In this document: positions 55,768 through 64,000 of the stretch, one piece after another
Layout of the letters: the number at the start of each line of letters is the position of its first letter
Numbering within the stretch: the stretch's first letter is position 1
Source of the DNA: Amnibacterium flavum
GTDB lineage: Bacteria; Actinomycetota; Actinomycetes; Actinomycetales; Microbacteriaceae
Assembly (NCBI RefSeq): GCF_003097495.1
Contig: NZ_QEOP01000001.1
Coordinates: forward strand, 434,001 to 498,000
Length of the DNA stretch: 64,000 bases
Reading direction: 5' to 3'
The notes under the pieces: generated by a model
The model's input: the letters and a program-made list of their open reading frames with translations, nothing else
What the model was told of the DNA's origin: nothing
Database searches by the model: none
Translations under genes and position numbers: made by a program

Positions 55768-55787
55768 TTTCTATCGGCGGATAGAAA
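55768..55787. promoter_or_regulatory. Perfect TetR operator O4 of the Dpp importer operon
   Basis: TTTCTATC (55768-55775), GGCG and GATAGAAA (55780-55787): perfect 8-bp arms. It lies about 80-100 bases upstream of the binding-protein start and matches O3 in both arms except one position per arm. Confidence 0.8.
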
Positions 55788-55869
55788 CCCGGCCTCAGTG
55801 ACGGGTGCGCTCCACCCCCTCCGCTGAAGCGCCACGTCTCCCCGTCCGTCCGATTGAAGGATGTCCCGC

Positions 55870-57414
55870 ATGCGCCGCACCGTCCTGCTCACCATCGCCC
55901 TCGCCGCCAGCACGGCGATCGCCCTCACCTCCTGCGCCTCCGGAGGAGGCGGTGGGTCATCCGACTCGGCCTCCCCGCATCCCGGAACCGTCGTCTGGGC
56001 CCGCCCCGCCGCCATCGACGGCTGGGAGGGCGACAAGTGCATCTCGAGTTCCGGCCCGACCAACGCCGTCGTCTTCGATTCGCTGCTGCGCATCCAGACG
56101 CCGGATGGCAGCGGGCTGGTCCCCGGTCTCGCCTCCGAGTGGAGCTACGACGAGTCCACCTACACCTACGACCTCACGATCCGAGACGATGCCGCGTTCA
56201 GCAACGGCGACCCGGTGACCGCCGACGACGTGATCTTCTCGTTCGACGAATGGAAGGCGGGCCCGATCTCGGGCATCCTCTACGCATCGGTCGCCTCCGT
56301 CACCGCAGTGTCCGACAAAGAGGTGCAGGTCGTCATGGCACAGCCCGACACCTTCCTTCCCAACCTGCTCGCCTGGTGCAACTCGAACGTCTACCCGGCC
56401 GACTTCGCCGGCATGAGCCGCGACGACTATTTCGCGAACCCGATCGGCGCCGGCCCCTACGTCGTCTCCGACTGGTCCGACCCGGGCGGAACCACCGAGA
56501 GCATCTCGCTCGTTCCCAACGAGCACTTCTGGGGTTGGGAAGGCGAGACACCCGCCGTCACCGAGCTGACGATCGAGACCATCGTCGACCCGTCGCAGCG
56601 GGCACTCCAGTTCCAGTCGGGTGACATCGACATCCTCGAGCAGGTCGACCAGGCGACCGTCGCCCAGATCGGCGAGGATCACGCCGTCCCGACTCTCCCC
56701 TCGATCAACATCGGCATCGTCGCGAACACCCTCGCCGGCCCCGCCAGCGACCCCGTCGTCCGCGAGGCGATCTCGAAGGCCATCGATCGCGACTCCATCG
56801 CCGGCGCCCTCGGCGGCGGCACCGAGGCCGCCACCGGCATCCTCCCGATCAACGTCCCGGGAACCGCCGAACCGACAGAGCCGTACACCTTCGACCTCGA
56901 CGCGGCGAAGGACCTGATGGCGAGTTCCGGATCGCCGGACGGACTGAGCATGCGCTACATGTACGACCCGTCGAACGCTGACTCCGACACCACCGCTCAG
57001 ATCCTCGTCACCCAGCTGGCCGAGATCGGAATCGATCTCGAACTCGAACCGACCGACACCGCGACGATGAACGGACGACTCGCCGACGGCGACTTCGACC
57101 TCGCACGCAGCGGCGCGGGAGCCATCTCCCCGACGATCTTCGACCCGATCGGGCTGATCCTCGCCACCAGCTACGTCTACTCGGGCGTCGACGCGACGGT
57201 CATGACGGACAACTTCGTGACAGGTACCTCGACCACCGACGACGCCGTCGTCGAACAGGCCGTCGTCGCCATCCAGGACGACGCGCTGAAGCAGAACGGC
57301 TACATCGGCGTGATCGACCTGGCGACGAACTGGGCGGCTCAGTCCTACATCACGGGCTTCGTGCCGATCCAGTACATGGTCTACTACACCGACAAGCTCG
57401 GCTTCGCGGAGTGA
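55870..57414 (+). CDS. ABC importer binding lipoprotein, family 5 (DppA/OppA-like)
   Basis: Substrate-binding protein of 514 residues. A lipoprotein signal has lipobox LTSC with Cys22 and a Gly/Ser linker. The mature part has the family 5 layout (YDLTIRDDAAFSNGDPVTAD, VREAISKAIDRDSIAGALGG). ATG 55870 has AAGGA eight bases upstream; ATG 55861 would overlap that site. First gene of the importer operon. Family members bind peptides, nickel, opines or other cations; here the island context suggests an N-rich compound. Two Cys in the body (CISSSG and WCNSN) may form a disulfide. Confidence 0.93.
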   Translation: MRRTVLLTIALAASTAIALTSCASGGGGGSSDSASPHPGTVVWARPAAIDGWEGDKCISSSGPTNAVVFDSLLRIQTPDGSGLVPGLASEWSYDESTYTYDLTIRDDAAFSNGDPVTADDVIFSFDEWKAGPISGILYASVASVTAVSDKEVQVVMAQPDTFLPNLLAWCNSNVYPADFAGMSRDDYFANPIGAGPYVVSDWSDPGGTTESISLVPNEHFWGWEGETPAVTELTIETIVDPSQRALQFQSGDIDILEQVDQATVAQIGEDHAVPTLPSINIGIVANTLAGPASDPVVREAISKAIDRDSIAGALGGGTEAATGILPINVPGTAEPTEPYTFDLDAAKDLMASSGSPDGLSMRYMYDPSNADSDTTAQILVTQLAEIGIDLELEPTDTATMNGRLADGDFDLARSGAGAISPTIFDPIGLILATSYVYSGVDATVMTDNFVTGTSTTDDAVVEQAVVAIQDDALKQNGYIGVIDLATNWAAQSYITGFVPIQYMVYYTDKLGFAE

Positions 57415-57424
57415 TCCCCCGCCG

Positions 57425-58366
57425 ATGAGAGTCGCCCGCTTCCTCGGGATCCGCCTGCTGCAGGCGATCCCGCTGCTGATCGCCACCAGCGCTCTGAGCT
57501 TCCTGCTCCTGCGCCTGGCACCCGGCGACCCCGCCAAGATCCTGGCGGGTCCCCGGGCCAGCGAGGAAGTGGTCGCAAAGCTCCGGACCAGCATGGGCCT
57601 GGACGAGCCGATCCCCGTCCAGTACTGGAAGTACCTGCAGAGGGTCTTCGCCGGCGATCTCGGCAAGAACCTCAACGGCAACGCCGACGTCGCGGACATC
57701 ATCTCCCGCGGCGTCGGCGTCACCGGACTGCTCGCCGTCGTCGCGATCATCATCACGATCCTCGTCGCGATCCCCGTCGCCCTCGCCGCCGCCCGCCGGC
57801 CGGGAGGTCCGCTCGACAACTCCATCCGCGTCGCGTCGGTCGCGAGCATCGCGGTTCCCGGGTTCTGGATCGGCCTCATGCTCATCGCCTTCGTGGCGCT
57901 GCCCACCAAGTGGTTCCCGGTCGGCGGCTGGCCCGACGACAGCAGCCGCCAGTTCAACGCCATCCTTCTGCCGGCGATAACCCTCGCGATCGGCATCATC
58001 CCGGTGCTCACCCGCAGCCTCCGTTCCGCGTTCATCGACGTGCTCGGCGCCGAGTACGTGACAGCCGCCCGCTCACTCGGTATCCCCGGCGGGCGGCTCA
58101 TCCGCCGCTTCGTCCTGCGCAATGCGGCGGTTCCCGCGATCCCGGTGCTCGCATTCCTCATCGGGTTCGTGGTCGGAGGGTCCGTCGTCATCGAATCGAC
58201 CTTCAATCTTCCGGGACTCGGTCAGACCCTGGTACAGGCGGCGCTCACCCGCGACGCCAATGTGCTCCAGGCACTCACCCTGGTGCTCGGCACGTCGGTG
58301 GTCGCCATCTACGTGATCGCCGATGTCGCCGTATCGCTGACCGACCCGAGAGTGAGCCTCACGTGA
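57425..58366 (+). CDS. ABC importer permease 1 (DppB-like)
   Basis: Membrane subunit of 313 residues with six helices, starting ARFLGIRLLQAIPLLIATSA. The ATPase-docking loop is EYVTAARSLGIPGGRLIRRF, and the DppB-specific first external loop (LAPGDPAKILAGP) is present. The start lies 10 bases after the binding-protein stop. It is coupled to the second permease by a GTGA overlap at 58363-58366. Confidence 0.95.
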   Translation: MRVARFLGIRLLQAIPLLIATSALSFLLLRLAPGDPAKILAGPRASEEVVAKLRTSMGLDEPIPVQYWKYLQRVFAGDLGKNLNGNADVADIISRGVGVTGLLAVVAIIITILVAIPVALAAARRPGGPLDNSIRVASVASIAVPGFWIGLMLIAFVALPTKWFPVGGWPDDSSRQFNAILLPAITLAIGIIPVLTRSLRSAFIDVLGAEYVTAARSLGIPGGRLIRRFVLRNAAVPAIPVLAFLIGFVVGGSVVIESTFNLPGLGQTLVQAALTRDANVLQALTLVLGTSVVAIYVIADVAVSLTDPRVSLT

Positions 58367-59241
58367 GCGCCGACACCTCCGCCATCTACGCTGCGGGCGG
58401 CGAACCGTCCGCGGCGGACGCTCCGCCGATCGGCGGCAAGCTCAAGATCAGGGCCGACAAGGTCGTCATCGGGGTCTCCGTGCTCCTGCTGATGCTCGTC
58501 GCGGGATACATCGTGCCCGCCGTCACCGGATTCACCGAGCTGGCCCAGGACCTCGGGAACCGCCTTCAGCCGCCGTCGACAGCTCACCCGTTCGGAACCG
58601 ATGATCTGGGACGGGACGTCTTCGTCCGCGCTCTCTACGCCGCACGTCTCGATCTGCCGCTCGCCATCGCCGGCGCCCTGCTCCCTGCAGCGATCGGCAC
58701 GACCATCGGCCTGATCGCCGGGTACTCGGGACGCATCGTCGACACGGTCCTGATGCGGATCGGCGACTTCGTGCAGGCGTTCCCGTCCTACGTCCTGCTC
58801 GTCGTCGTCGCCTACATCGTGGGACCGGGGATCGGCTCGTTCCTCCTCGCCGTCGGCGTCATCTCGTGGGTCGCGTACGCGCGGCTGATCCGATCGCAGG
58901 TCCTCGTCATCCGGGAACTCGATTACGTGCACAGCGCGCGTCTGGCGGGCCTGGGTCGCGGACGGGTGATGACACGGCACGTCCTCCCGAACGCGCTCTC
59001 GCAGACCCTGGTCTTCATGGCATCGGATGCGACGCTCTCCCTCCTCTTCCTGTCGGGAATCTCGTTCCTCGGTCTCGGTATCGCCGCGCCGACGCCGGAA
59101 TGGGGCGGAATGATCAACGAAGGGCGCCTGTACCTCGCGACCGCCTGGTGGCTGACGACTTTCCCGGGTCTGATGCTCGTGCTCGCGGCCGGAGCCTTCG
59201 TGCTCATCAGCGACGGCCTCGATGACAGGAACCGCGCGTGA
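58363..59241 (+). CDS. ABC importer permease 2 (DppC-like)
   Basis: Membrane subunit of 292 residues. The DppC-type motif HPFGTDDLGRDVFVRALYAA follows the first helix; the docking loop is DYVHSARLAGLGRGRVMTRH. GTG 58363 overlaps the stop of permease 1, and its own stop overlaps the ATPase start (GTGA at 59238-59241). Four genes of this importer are therefore one operon. Confidence 0.95.
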   Translation: MSADTSAIYAAGGEPSAADAPPIGGKLKIRADKVVIGVSVLLLMLVAGYIVPAVTGFTELAQDLGNRLQPPSTAHPFGTDDLGRDVFVRALYAARLDLPLAIAGALLPAAIGTTIGLIAGYSGRIVDTVLMRIGDFVQAFPSYVLLVVVAYIVGPGIGSFLLAVGVISWVAYARLIRSQVLVIRELDYVHSARLAGLGRGRVMTRHVLPNALSQTLVFMASDATLSLLFLSGISFLGLGIAAPTPEWGGMINEGRLYLATAWWLTTFPGLMLVLAAGAFVLISDGLDDRNRA

Positions 59242-60779
59242 CCGGGCCGATCCTCGCCGTCTCCGGCCTCAGCCTCCGCTCCGGTCCGGATCGGACCGTC
59301 GTCTCGGATGTCTCCTTCGAGGTGGCTGCCGGTGAATCACTCGGACTCGTGGGCGAGTCCGGTTCGGGCAAGAGCCTCACGCTGCGCGCCATCCTCGGGG
59401 TGCTGCCCGTCGGCATCACCCGGACCGGTGGGTCCATCGTGACACCGGCTCGGGTCGCGATGATCTTCCAAGAGCCCCTCTCCGCCATGAGCCCCTCGAT
59501 GCGCGCCGGTGAACTCGTCGCCGAGGCGGTCCGCGCATCGAACCGGCGCATGCCCCTCGCCGCCGCACGCCGCAGGGCGCTCGAACTGCTCGGCGAGGTG
59601 GGGATCGCCGACCCCGAGCGCGTCCGAACCCGCTACCCGCACCAGCTGTCCGGCGGGCTCCGCCAGCGTGTGATGATCGCCGCAGCCCTCGCCACCGACC
59701 CCGAGGTGCTGCTCTGCGACGAGCCCACGACCGCGCTCGATGTCACCATCCAGGCGCAGATCATGGACCTGCTCGATCGGCTGCGCACCGAGCGGGGCAT
59801 GGCCATGGTGTTCGTCAGCCATGACCTCGCCGTCGTCGCGGCCCTCTGCCAGCGCATCGCCGTGATGAAGGAGGGCCGGATCGTCGAGTCCGGGCCGACG
59901 GCGGAGATCGTCGCGCACCCGACGGCGCCGTACTCCATCGAGCTCGTGCGGTCGGCTCGAGCGAAGGCGGGCGCGATCCGCGACGCAGCCGCGGAGACAC
60001 CGTCGGAGGACTGGCTCGTCGTCGACGACCTGACCGTGCGCTTCCCCGGTGCCCGCCGCCGTGACACGGTGACCGCCGTCGACGCGGTCTCCTTCCGCGT
60101 TCCGCGTGGGGGGTCCGTCGGAATCGTCGGCGAGTCAGGAAGCGGCAAGTCGACGATCGCCCGCGCGATGGTCGGGCTCGTCAGGCCGGGGTCCGGCGGG
60201 ATCCTTCTCGACGGACGCCCCTACCGGGCGACCAGTCGCGGCGAGGCGCGACGAATCCAGATGGTCTTCCAGGACCCCATGTCCTCGCTCAATCCTCGTC
60301 GTCGGATCCGCTCGGTGCTGACCGAAGTGCTGCGCGCGCACGGCGCTCGAAGCGCAGCGGAGCTCGAGACGCGGGTCATCGAGCTGATGGATATGGTCCG
60401 GCTCCCGCATGACCTGCTCGACCGGTTCCCCCGCTCTCTGTCGGGTGGTCAGCGTCAGCGCGTGAGCATCGCACGCGCACTCGCGGTCGAACCCGATGTC
60501 GTGATCCTCGACGAGTCGATCGCCGCCCTCGACGTCTCGGTCCAGGCGCAGGTCCTGGCCCTGCTGAACGATCTGAAGCAGTCGCTCGGCCTCACGCTGC
60601 TGTTCATCTCGCACGACCTCGGGGCGGTGCGCGCGCTCTGCGACGAGGTCGTCGTCATGAGCCGCGGCCGGATCGTGGAACGGGGGATGGTCGACGAGGT
60701 GCTCCGCAACCCGTCTCACCCGTACACACGCCTGCTGATCGAATCCGAACCCGAGCTCCCCGCCGTATCCGGGGTGTGA
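59238..60779 (+). CDS. ABC importer fused double ATPase (DppD-DppF)
   Basis: Cytosolic ATPase of 513 residues made of two complete nucleotide-binding domains in one chain, where classical Dpp/Opp systems use two proteins. Walker A is [14 protein letters not shown] near residue 37 and [14 protein letters not shown] in the second half; signatures are [16 protein letters not shown] and [16 protein letters not shown]; Walker B ends are [11 protein letters not shown] and [11 protein letters not shown]. In the second half the usual DEP is DES, a change after the catalytic Glu that is tolerated. Last gene of the importer operon. Confidence 0.95.
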   Translation: MTGPILAVSGLSLRSGPDRTVVSDVSFEVAAGESLGLVGESGSGKSLTLRAILGVLPVGITRTGGSIVTPARVAMIFQEPLSAMSPSMRAGELVAEAVRASNRRMPLAAARRRALELLGEVGIADPERVRTRYPHQLSGGLRQRVMIAAALATDPEVLLCDEPTTALDVTIQAQIMDLLDRLRTERGMAMVFVSHDLAVVAALCQRIAVMKEGRIVESGPTAEIVAHPTAPYSIELVRSARAKAGAIRDAAAETPSEDWLVVDDLTVRFPGARRRDTVTAVDAVSFRVPRGGSVGIVGESGSGKSTIARAMVGLVRPGSGGILLDGRPYRATSRGEARRIQMVFQDPMSSLNPRRRIRSVLTEVLRAHGARSAAELETRVIELMDMVRLPHDLLDRFPRSLSGGQRQRVSIARALAVEPDVVILDESIAALDVSVQAQVLALLNDLKQSLGLTLLFISHDLGAVRALCDEVVVMSRGRIVERGMVDEVLRNPSHPYTRLLIESEPELPAVSGV

Positions 60780-60800
60780 GGCTCGCGCGGCGGCGGTGGG

Positions 60801-61526
60801 TCAGGCACTCCGCCGGCGACTGAGCGCGAGGAGCACCGTCGCGATCGTGGCGGAGATCCAGGGGACGAGGGGGCCGGACCAGGTCGCGAACGCGAGCGCT
60901 GCCGTGCCGCATACCGCTCCGATCGGCAGGGCCAGAACGGACAGGATCCGGAGCGGCTGACCGGTCTGCCGGCGCTCGGCCAGGTCCTGCATCGTCGTGG
61001 TCAGCGTGCCGGTGACATAGGTGGTGGTGATGCCGTCGACATCGGACAGCTTCCGCGCCCCGACCGTCTGCAGGGCGAGGGCCGTGCAGGCGAGCGCGAT
61101 CACGACTCCGCGTTCGAGCAGACCCTGGCCGTGGAACGGCAGCCAGATCAGCACGACGACGGTCTGGACGACGATAGAGGGAAGGATCAGTCGCCGCATG
61201 ACCCGGCGGGGGCTCGCCGGTCCCCCGACACCGGTCGCCGTGAGCCGGAACGCGGCGTAGAGCACGCCGGTGAAGACCAGGATGGCCACGACTGCGGTCC
61301 ACAGGGTCGTTCCGAACTCCGCACGCGTGAACATGCCTGTGAGGATCAGGTTGCCGGTCATATTGGCGGTGAAGATGCCGCCGAGCGCGAGGAACGCGAA
61401 CGCGTCGGCCGCTCCTGCCGAGAAGGAGAGGAGGAGCAGTGCGATGTGGATGAACCGGGTCCGGACCGGCGGCGCGGCCGTCGACACTGTCGCTGCACTG
61501 TCGCCGGGTTCGCGCGGTCCTGCCAT
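60801..61526 (-). CDS. YoaK-family (DUF1275) membrane protein
   Basis: Membrane protein of 241 residues with about six helices. The family's start segment is recognisable as SFSAGAADAFAFLALGGIFT followed by ANMTGNLILTGM; later TYVTGTLTTTMQDLAE is also typical. Function unknown, sometimes annotated as a transporter. ATG 61526 has GAGAGG upstream. It converges on the importer operon with 21 bases between the ends. Confidence 0.87.
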   Translation of the reverse strand: MAGPREPGDSAATVSTAAPPVRTRFIHIALLLLSFSAGAADAFAFLALGGIFTANMTGNLILTGMFTRAEFGTTLWTAVVAILVFTGVLYAAFRLTATGVGGPASPRRVMRRLILPSIVVQTVVVLIWLPFHGQGLLERGVVIALACTALALQTVGARKLSDVDGITTTYVTGTLTTTMQDLAERRQTGQPLRILSVLALPIGAVCGTAALAFATWSGPLVPWISATIATVLLALSRRRSA

Positions 61527-61678
61527 CACGGCCCTCTCGTCATCGGCGCCGTGCCGGACGGGCGCTCGCGCCAAGTCAACACCGCGGGAGCACGTCGGCG
61601 CGGGAGGCGGATGTCGAAAGATCGACGCGCTCGAGCGCCGCGCGCGTCTGGGGAGGCCGACCCGTTGACCGCTCTTCG

Positions 61679-61700
61679 CATCGCTGCGCTCAGCGGGCGG
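61679..61700. repeat. Half copy of palindromic repeat family A
   Basis: This 22-base segment (begins CATCGCTGCGCTCAGC, ends GGGCGG) matches the right arm of tandem copy 2 at 37501-37522 in 20 of 22 positions. GACCGC and GCGGTC flank it as a short inverted repeat. It lies just downstream of the DUF4287 stop. Confidence 0.65.
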
Positions 61701-61725
61701 TCGTCGACCCCGCGGGGCGGGCCGC

Positions 61726-62013
61726 TTACGGTTTGCTGGCCTTGCCGTCCAGCCAGAGCTCGTCGGACTCGTCGCTGTGCGAGCCCGACGTGCCGACGTG
61801 CTTGTCGCTGATACCCGGGCCCTTCTTGATGACGTGCACCAGGGCCATCCCGTGCCCGCGGCCCAGGTCGTAGTCGGCCTTCAGCCATTCGAGGATGACG
61901 CCGGCCTTCACGTCGGGAGCGTCGTACCCGCGCTCCTGCGCGATGGTCAGCAGCTGGCGCGGGGTGAGACCGGTCTTGTCCTCGATCGCGTCGAGATACG
62001 CCTGGAACGACAT
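61726..62013 (-). CDS. DUF4287 domain protein
   Basis: Cytosolic protein of 95 residues. The start MSFQAYLDAIEDKTGLTPRQ and the middle GVILEWLKADYDLGRGHGMA are typical of DUF4287, a small helical domain of unknown function often fused to DUF1801-type proteins. ATG 62013 is the family start. The upstream GAGAGT could be a weak ribosome site or a -10 box. Confidence 0.87.
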   Translation of the reverse strand: MSFQAYLDAIEDKTGLTPRQLLTIAQERGYDAPDVKAGVILEWLKADYDLGRGHGMALVHVIKKGPGISDKHVGTSGSHSDESDELWLDGKASKP

Positions 62014-62104
62014 GGCATCACTCTCGCCGAGATGGGCATCGCTCGGCAAGGCTGCGGCATCTGGTTCACTGATCGGGAACCTCGAACAGACGAAAGGCCC
62101 CTCG

Positions 62105-63067
62105 ATGCGCGCGATCTCGGTCACCCAGTACGGCGGTCCTGAAGAGCTGAAGGTCGTCGACGCCGCGGCGCCCGAGCCCGGCCCGGGGGAACTGCTCGTC
62201 GAGACGGCGGCCATCGGGGTGAACTTCATCGAGACCTACCAGCGCAGCGGAATCTACGCGGTCCCGCTCCCCTTCACCCCGGGAGCAGAGGCGGCGGGTC
62301 GCGTCATCGGTGTCGGTGACGGGGTGACGCGGTTCTCCGTCGGGGACAGGATCGCGACAGCCGATGCGGCGAGGACGTACGCCGAGTCCTTCGTCGTGTC
62401 GGAGCAGAAGGCGCTCGCCGTGCCGGATGCGATCGACGACGTGACGGCCGCCGCCCTGCCACTGCAGGGCATCACTGCGCACTACCTCGCACGATCCGTC
62501 TTCGCCGCGGGTCCCGACCACACCGTGCTCGTGCACGCGGGCGCGGGCGGAGTCGGCCTTCTGCTGACCCAACTGCTCTCCGCGGCGGGCGCCCGCGTGA
62601 TCACGACCGTGGGCAGCCCGCACAAGGAGCATCTCTCGAGGGATGCCGGTGCCGATGTCGTGCTGCGCTACGAGGGCTTCGCCGGAGCGGTCCGAGAGCT
62701 GACGGGCGGTCGCGGTGTCGACGCGGTCTACGACGGAGTCGGCAAGGACACCTTCGACGACTCGCTCGCGTCGCTGGCGGTGCGCGGGATGCTCGTCCTC
62801 TTCGGCGCCGCATCGGGGCCCGTCCCGCCGGTCGACCCCCAGAGACTCAACTCGGGCGGATCGCTCCTGCTCACCCGCCCGAGCATCGCCCACTTCCTGA
62901 CCACGCCCGACGAGCGCGCGTGGCGTTCGGAGGAGATCTTCGGCCTGGCCGCCTCGGGCGACCTGACCGTGCGGATCGGCGGCACCTACTCGCTGGCCGA
63001 AGCGGAGAACGCCCACATCGACCTCCAGTCACGCGCGACGACGGGAAAGCTCGTCCTCGTCCCCTGA
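62105..63067 (+). CDS. NADPH:quinone oxidoreductase (zinc-independent MDR family)
   Basis: Medium-chain reductase of 320 residues. [20 protein letters not shown] is the quinone-reductase segment near residue 40, and the nucleotide-binding loop is [20 protein letters not shown]. The zinc-ligand Cys/His residues of alcohol dehydrogenases are missing, as expected for this branch. GAAAGG lies seven bases before the ATG. Physiological substrate unknown, probably small quinones or enones. Confidence 0.93.
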   Translation: MRAISVTQYGGPEELKVVDAAAPEPGPGELLVETAAIGVNFIETYQRSGIYAVPLPFTPGAEAAGRVIGVGDGVTRFSVGDRIATADAARTYAESFVVSEQKALAVPDAIDDVTAAALPLQGITAHYLARSVFAAGPDHTVLVHAGAGGVGLLLTQLLSAAGARVITTVGSPHKEHLSRDAGADVVLRYEGFAGAVRELTGGRGVDAVYDGVGKDTFDDSLASLAVRGMLVLFGAASGPVPPVDPQRLNSGGSLLLTRPSIAHFLTTPDERAWRSEEIFGLAASGDLTVRIGGTYSLAEAENAHIDLQSRATTGKLVLVP

Positions 63068-63091
63068 CCGCCGCACGAATCAGGAGATCAG

Positions 63092-63105
63092 GGCCCGAAC
63101 GGGCC
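63092..63105 (+). terminator. Possible terminator after the quinone reductase gene
   Basis: GGCCC, GAAC, GGGCC forms a short strong stem 24 bases after the stop, and GGGCCC recurs just beyond as an alternative arm. There is no T-run, so evidence is modest. Confidence 0.35.
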
Positions 63106-63273
63106 GATTCCGGGCCCATTGAGGCGGATACCGCGCTGGTATTCCTCGATTCGCGTTTGCGGCGGACCCGCGTATTGGGGTGCACCCCCGAAGTGCCGGG
63201 TGCGCTGCTCTCCCGGGTGGGTTCGGTACCGTTGGGTCGTCGGCGAATGCCGGCTTCGGTACGGAGGACTCTC

Positions 63274-64000
63274 GTGGCACGCAACGACATCGACTGCTGG
63301 CTCACCGATATGGACGGCGTCCTCGTGCACGAGAACCGCGCCATCCCCGGCGCCGCCGAGCTGCTCCAGCAGTGGACCGACACGGGCGCCCCGTTCCTGG
63401 TGCTCACCAACAACTCGATCTTCACTCCCCGCGACCTCAGCGCGCGGCTCCGAGCATCGGGACTCAACGTCCCCGAGGAGTCGCTCTGGACCTCCGCCCT
63501 CGCGACCGCCGACTTCTGCCGCTCGCAGATCCCCGGCGGCAGCGCGTTCGTCATCGGCGAGGCGGGCCTCACCACGGCCATGCACGAAGCCGGGTTCATC
63601 ATGACCGAGACCCGCCCCGACTACGTCGTCGTCGGCGAGACCCGCAACTACTCGTTCGACGCGATCACGAAGGCCATCCGTCTCATCGGTGACGGAGCCC
63701 GATTCATCGTCACCAACCCCGATGCGACCGGGCCAAGCCAGGACGGGCCTCTCCCCGCGACGGGCGCGATCGCCGCGCTGATCACCAAAGCCACCGGCAA
63801 AGAGCCCTACGTCGTCGGCAAGCCGAACCCGATGATGTTCCGGTCCGCCATGAACCGCATCGGCGCGCACTCCGAGAACACGGCGATGATCGGCGACCGG
63901 ATGGACACCGACATCGTCGCCGGAATCGAGGCGGGGCTGCACACGATCCTCGTGCTCACCGGCATCAGTGACCAGGCCGAGATCGACCGCTACCCGTTCC
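63274..64000 (+). CDS. HAD-IIA family phosphatase (NagD-like), cut by window edge
   Basis: First 242 residues of a haloacid-dehalogenase phosphatase. Motif I is [20 protein letters not shown] (Asp12 nucleophile, Asp14), motif [10 protein letters not shown], motif III Lys in [10 protein letters not shown], and motif [22 protein letters not shown]. The C2-type cap lies between motifs II and III. GTG 63274 has GGAGG eight bases upstream. Family members dephosphorylate nucleotides or sugar phosphates. The 3' end is outside the window. Confidence 0.93.
   Translation, partial: MARNDIDCWLTDMDGVLVHENRAIPGAAELLQQWTDTGAPFLVLTNNSIFTPRDLSARLRASGLNVPEESLWTSALATADFCRSQIPGGSAFVIGEAGLTTAMHEAGFIMTETRPDYVVVGETRNYSFDAITKAIRLIGDGARFIVTNPDATGPSQDGPLPATGAIAALITKATGKEPYVVGKPNPMMFRSAMNRIGAHSENTAMIGDRMDTDIVAGIEAGLHTILVLTGISDQAEIDRYPF

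Noticed and set aside
39147-60779. Recently transferred genomic island with mobility genes
   Set aside because: The operons look accessory, but I see no integrase, transposase, flanking tRNA or direct repeats, and base composition looks like the surroundings.

Overview
This window is a contiguous piece of a high-GC actinobacterial chromosome. Gene content and order suggest a Microbacteriaceae-like organism: a scattered purine gene set (purM, purF, purD, purC, purS, purQ, purL, purA), a sterol-carrier-family gene next to purD, LPXTG and LAXTG cell-wall anchors, many GTG starts, and many genes whose -10 box lies 6-7 bases before the start codon with no ribosome site (leaderless). About 66 genes cover nearly all of it. 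I saw no tRNA, rRNA, CRISPR array, insertion sequence or prophage, and no gene-free stretch longer than 300 bases.

Layout. 0-3.6 kb: a sugar ABC importer (binding protein and permease; a second permease runs off the left edge) with a divergent LacI repressor and three operator-like sites. 3.6-3.8 kb: a cluster of palindromic repeats. 3.8-32.8 kb: housekeeping with the purine genes interleaved with small membrane proteins, a sortase-anchored pepsin-like protease, a Fpg/Nei DNA glycosylase, a three-gene glycosyltransferase cassette, a TetR/metallo-hydrolase pair with twin operators, two PadR-type regulators, two MFS exporters each followed by the same hairpin, chorismate mutase, Ohr and a short UvrA paralogue. 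32.9-37.4 kb: a LAXTG-anchored surface protein, then a TetR / degenerate ABC ATPase / YhgE-Pip membrane protein operon with a perfect operator. 37.4-37.7 kb: four tandem copies of a 62-68 bp hairpin repeat. 37.7-39.1 kb: an RNA methyltransferase and a pentapeptide-like protein.

39.1-60.8 kb is the most interesting part: an accessory nitrogen-compound catabolic island. One operon encodes an amidohydrolase, a HyuA/HyuB (hydantoinase/oxoprolinase) pair and a VOC protein. A second encodes two DUF1989 proteins, a biotin-dependent urea/guanidine carboxylase and an allophanate hydrolase split into two genes, probably continuing into an alpha/beta hydrolase and an NTF2-like protein. A third is a complete Dpp-type importer (binding lipoprotein, two permeases, fused double ATPase). 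Two paralogous TetR regulators sit in this island, and four look-alike operators (arms TTYCTRTY / RAYAGRAA around four bases) lie in front of the operons. By family knowledge the carboxylase plus DUF1989 pair plus allophanate hydrolase would take guanidine (or urea) through carboxyguanidine and allophanate to ammonia and CO2; the importer and ring-opening enzymes would feed a larger N-rich substrate into it. That substrate is unknown.

60.8-64 kb: a YoaK-type membrane protein, a DUF4287 protein, a quinone oxidoreductase and a HAD-IIA phosphatase cut by the right edge.
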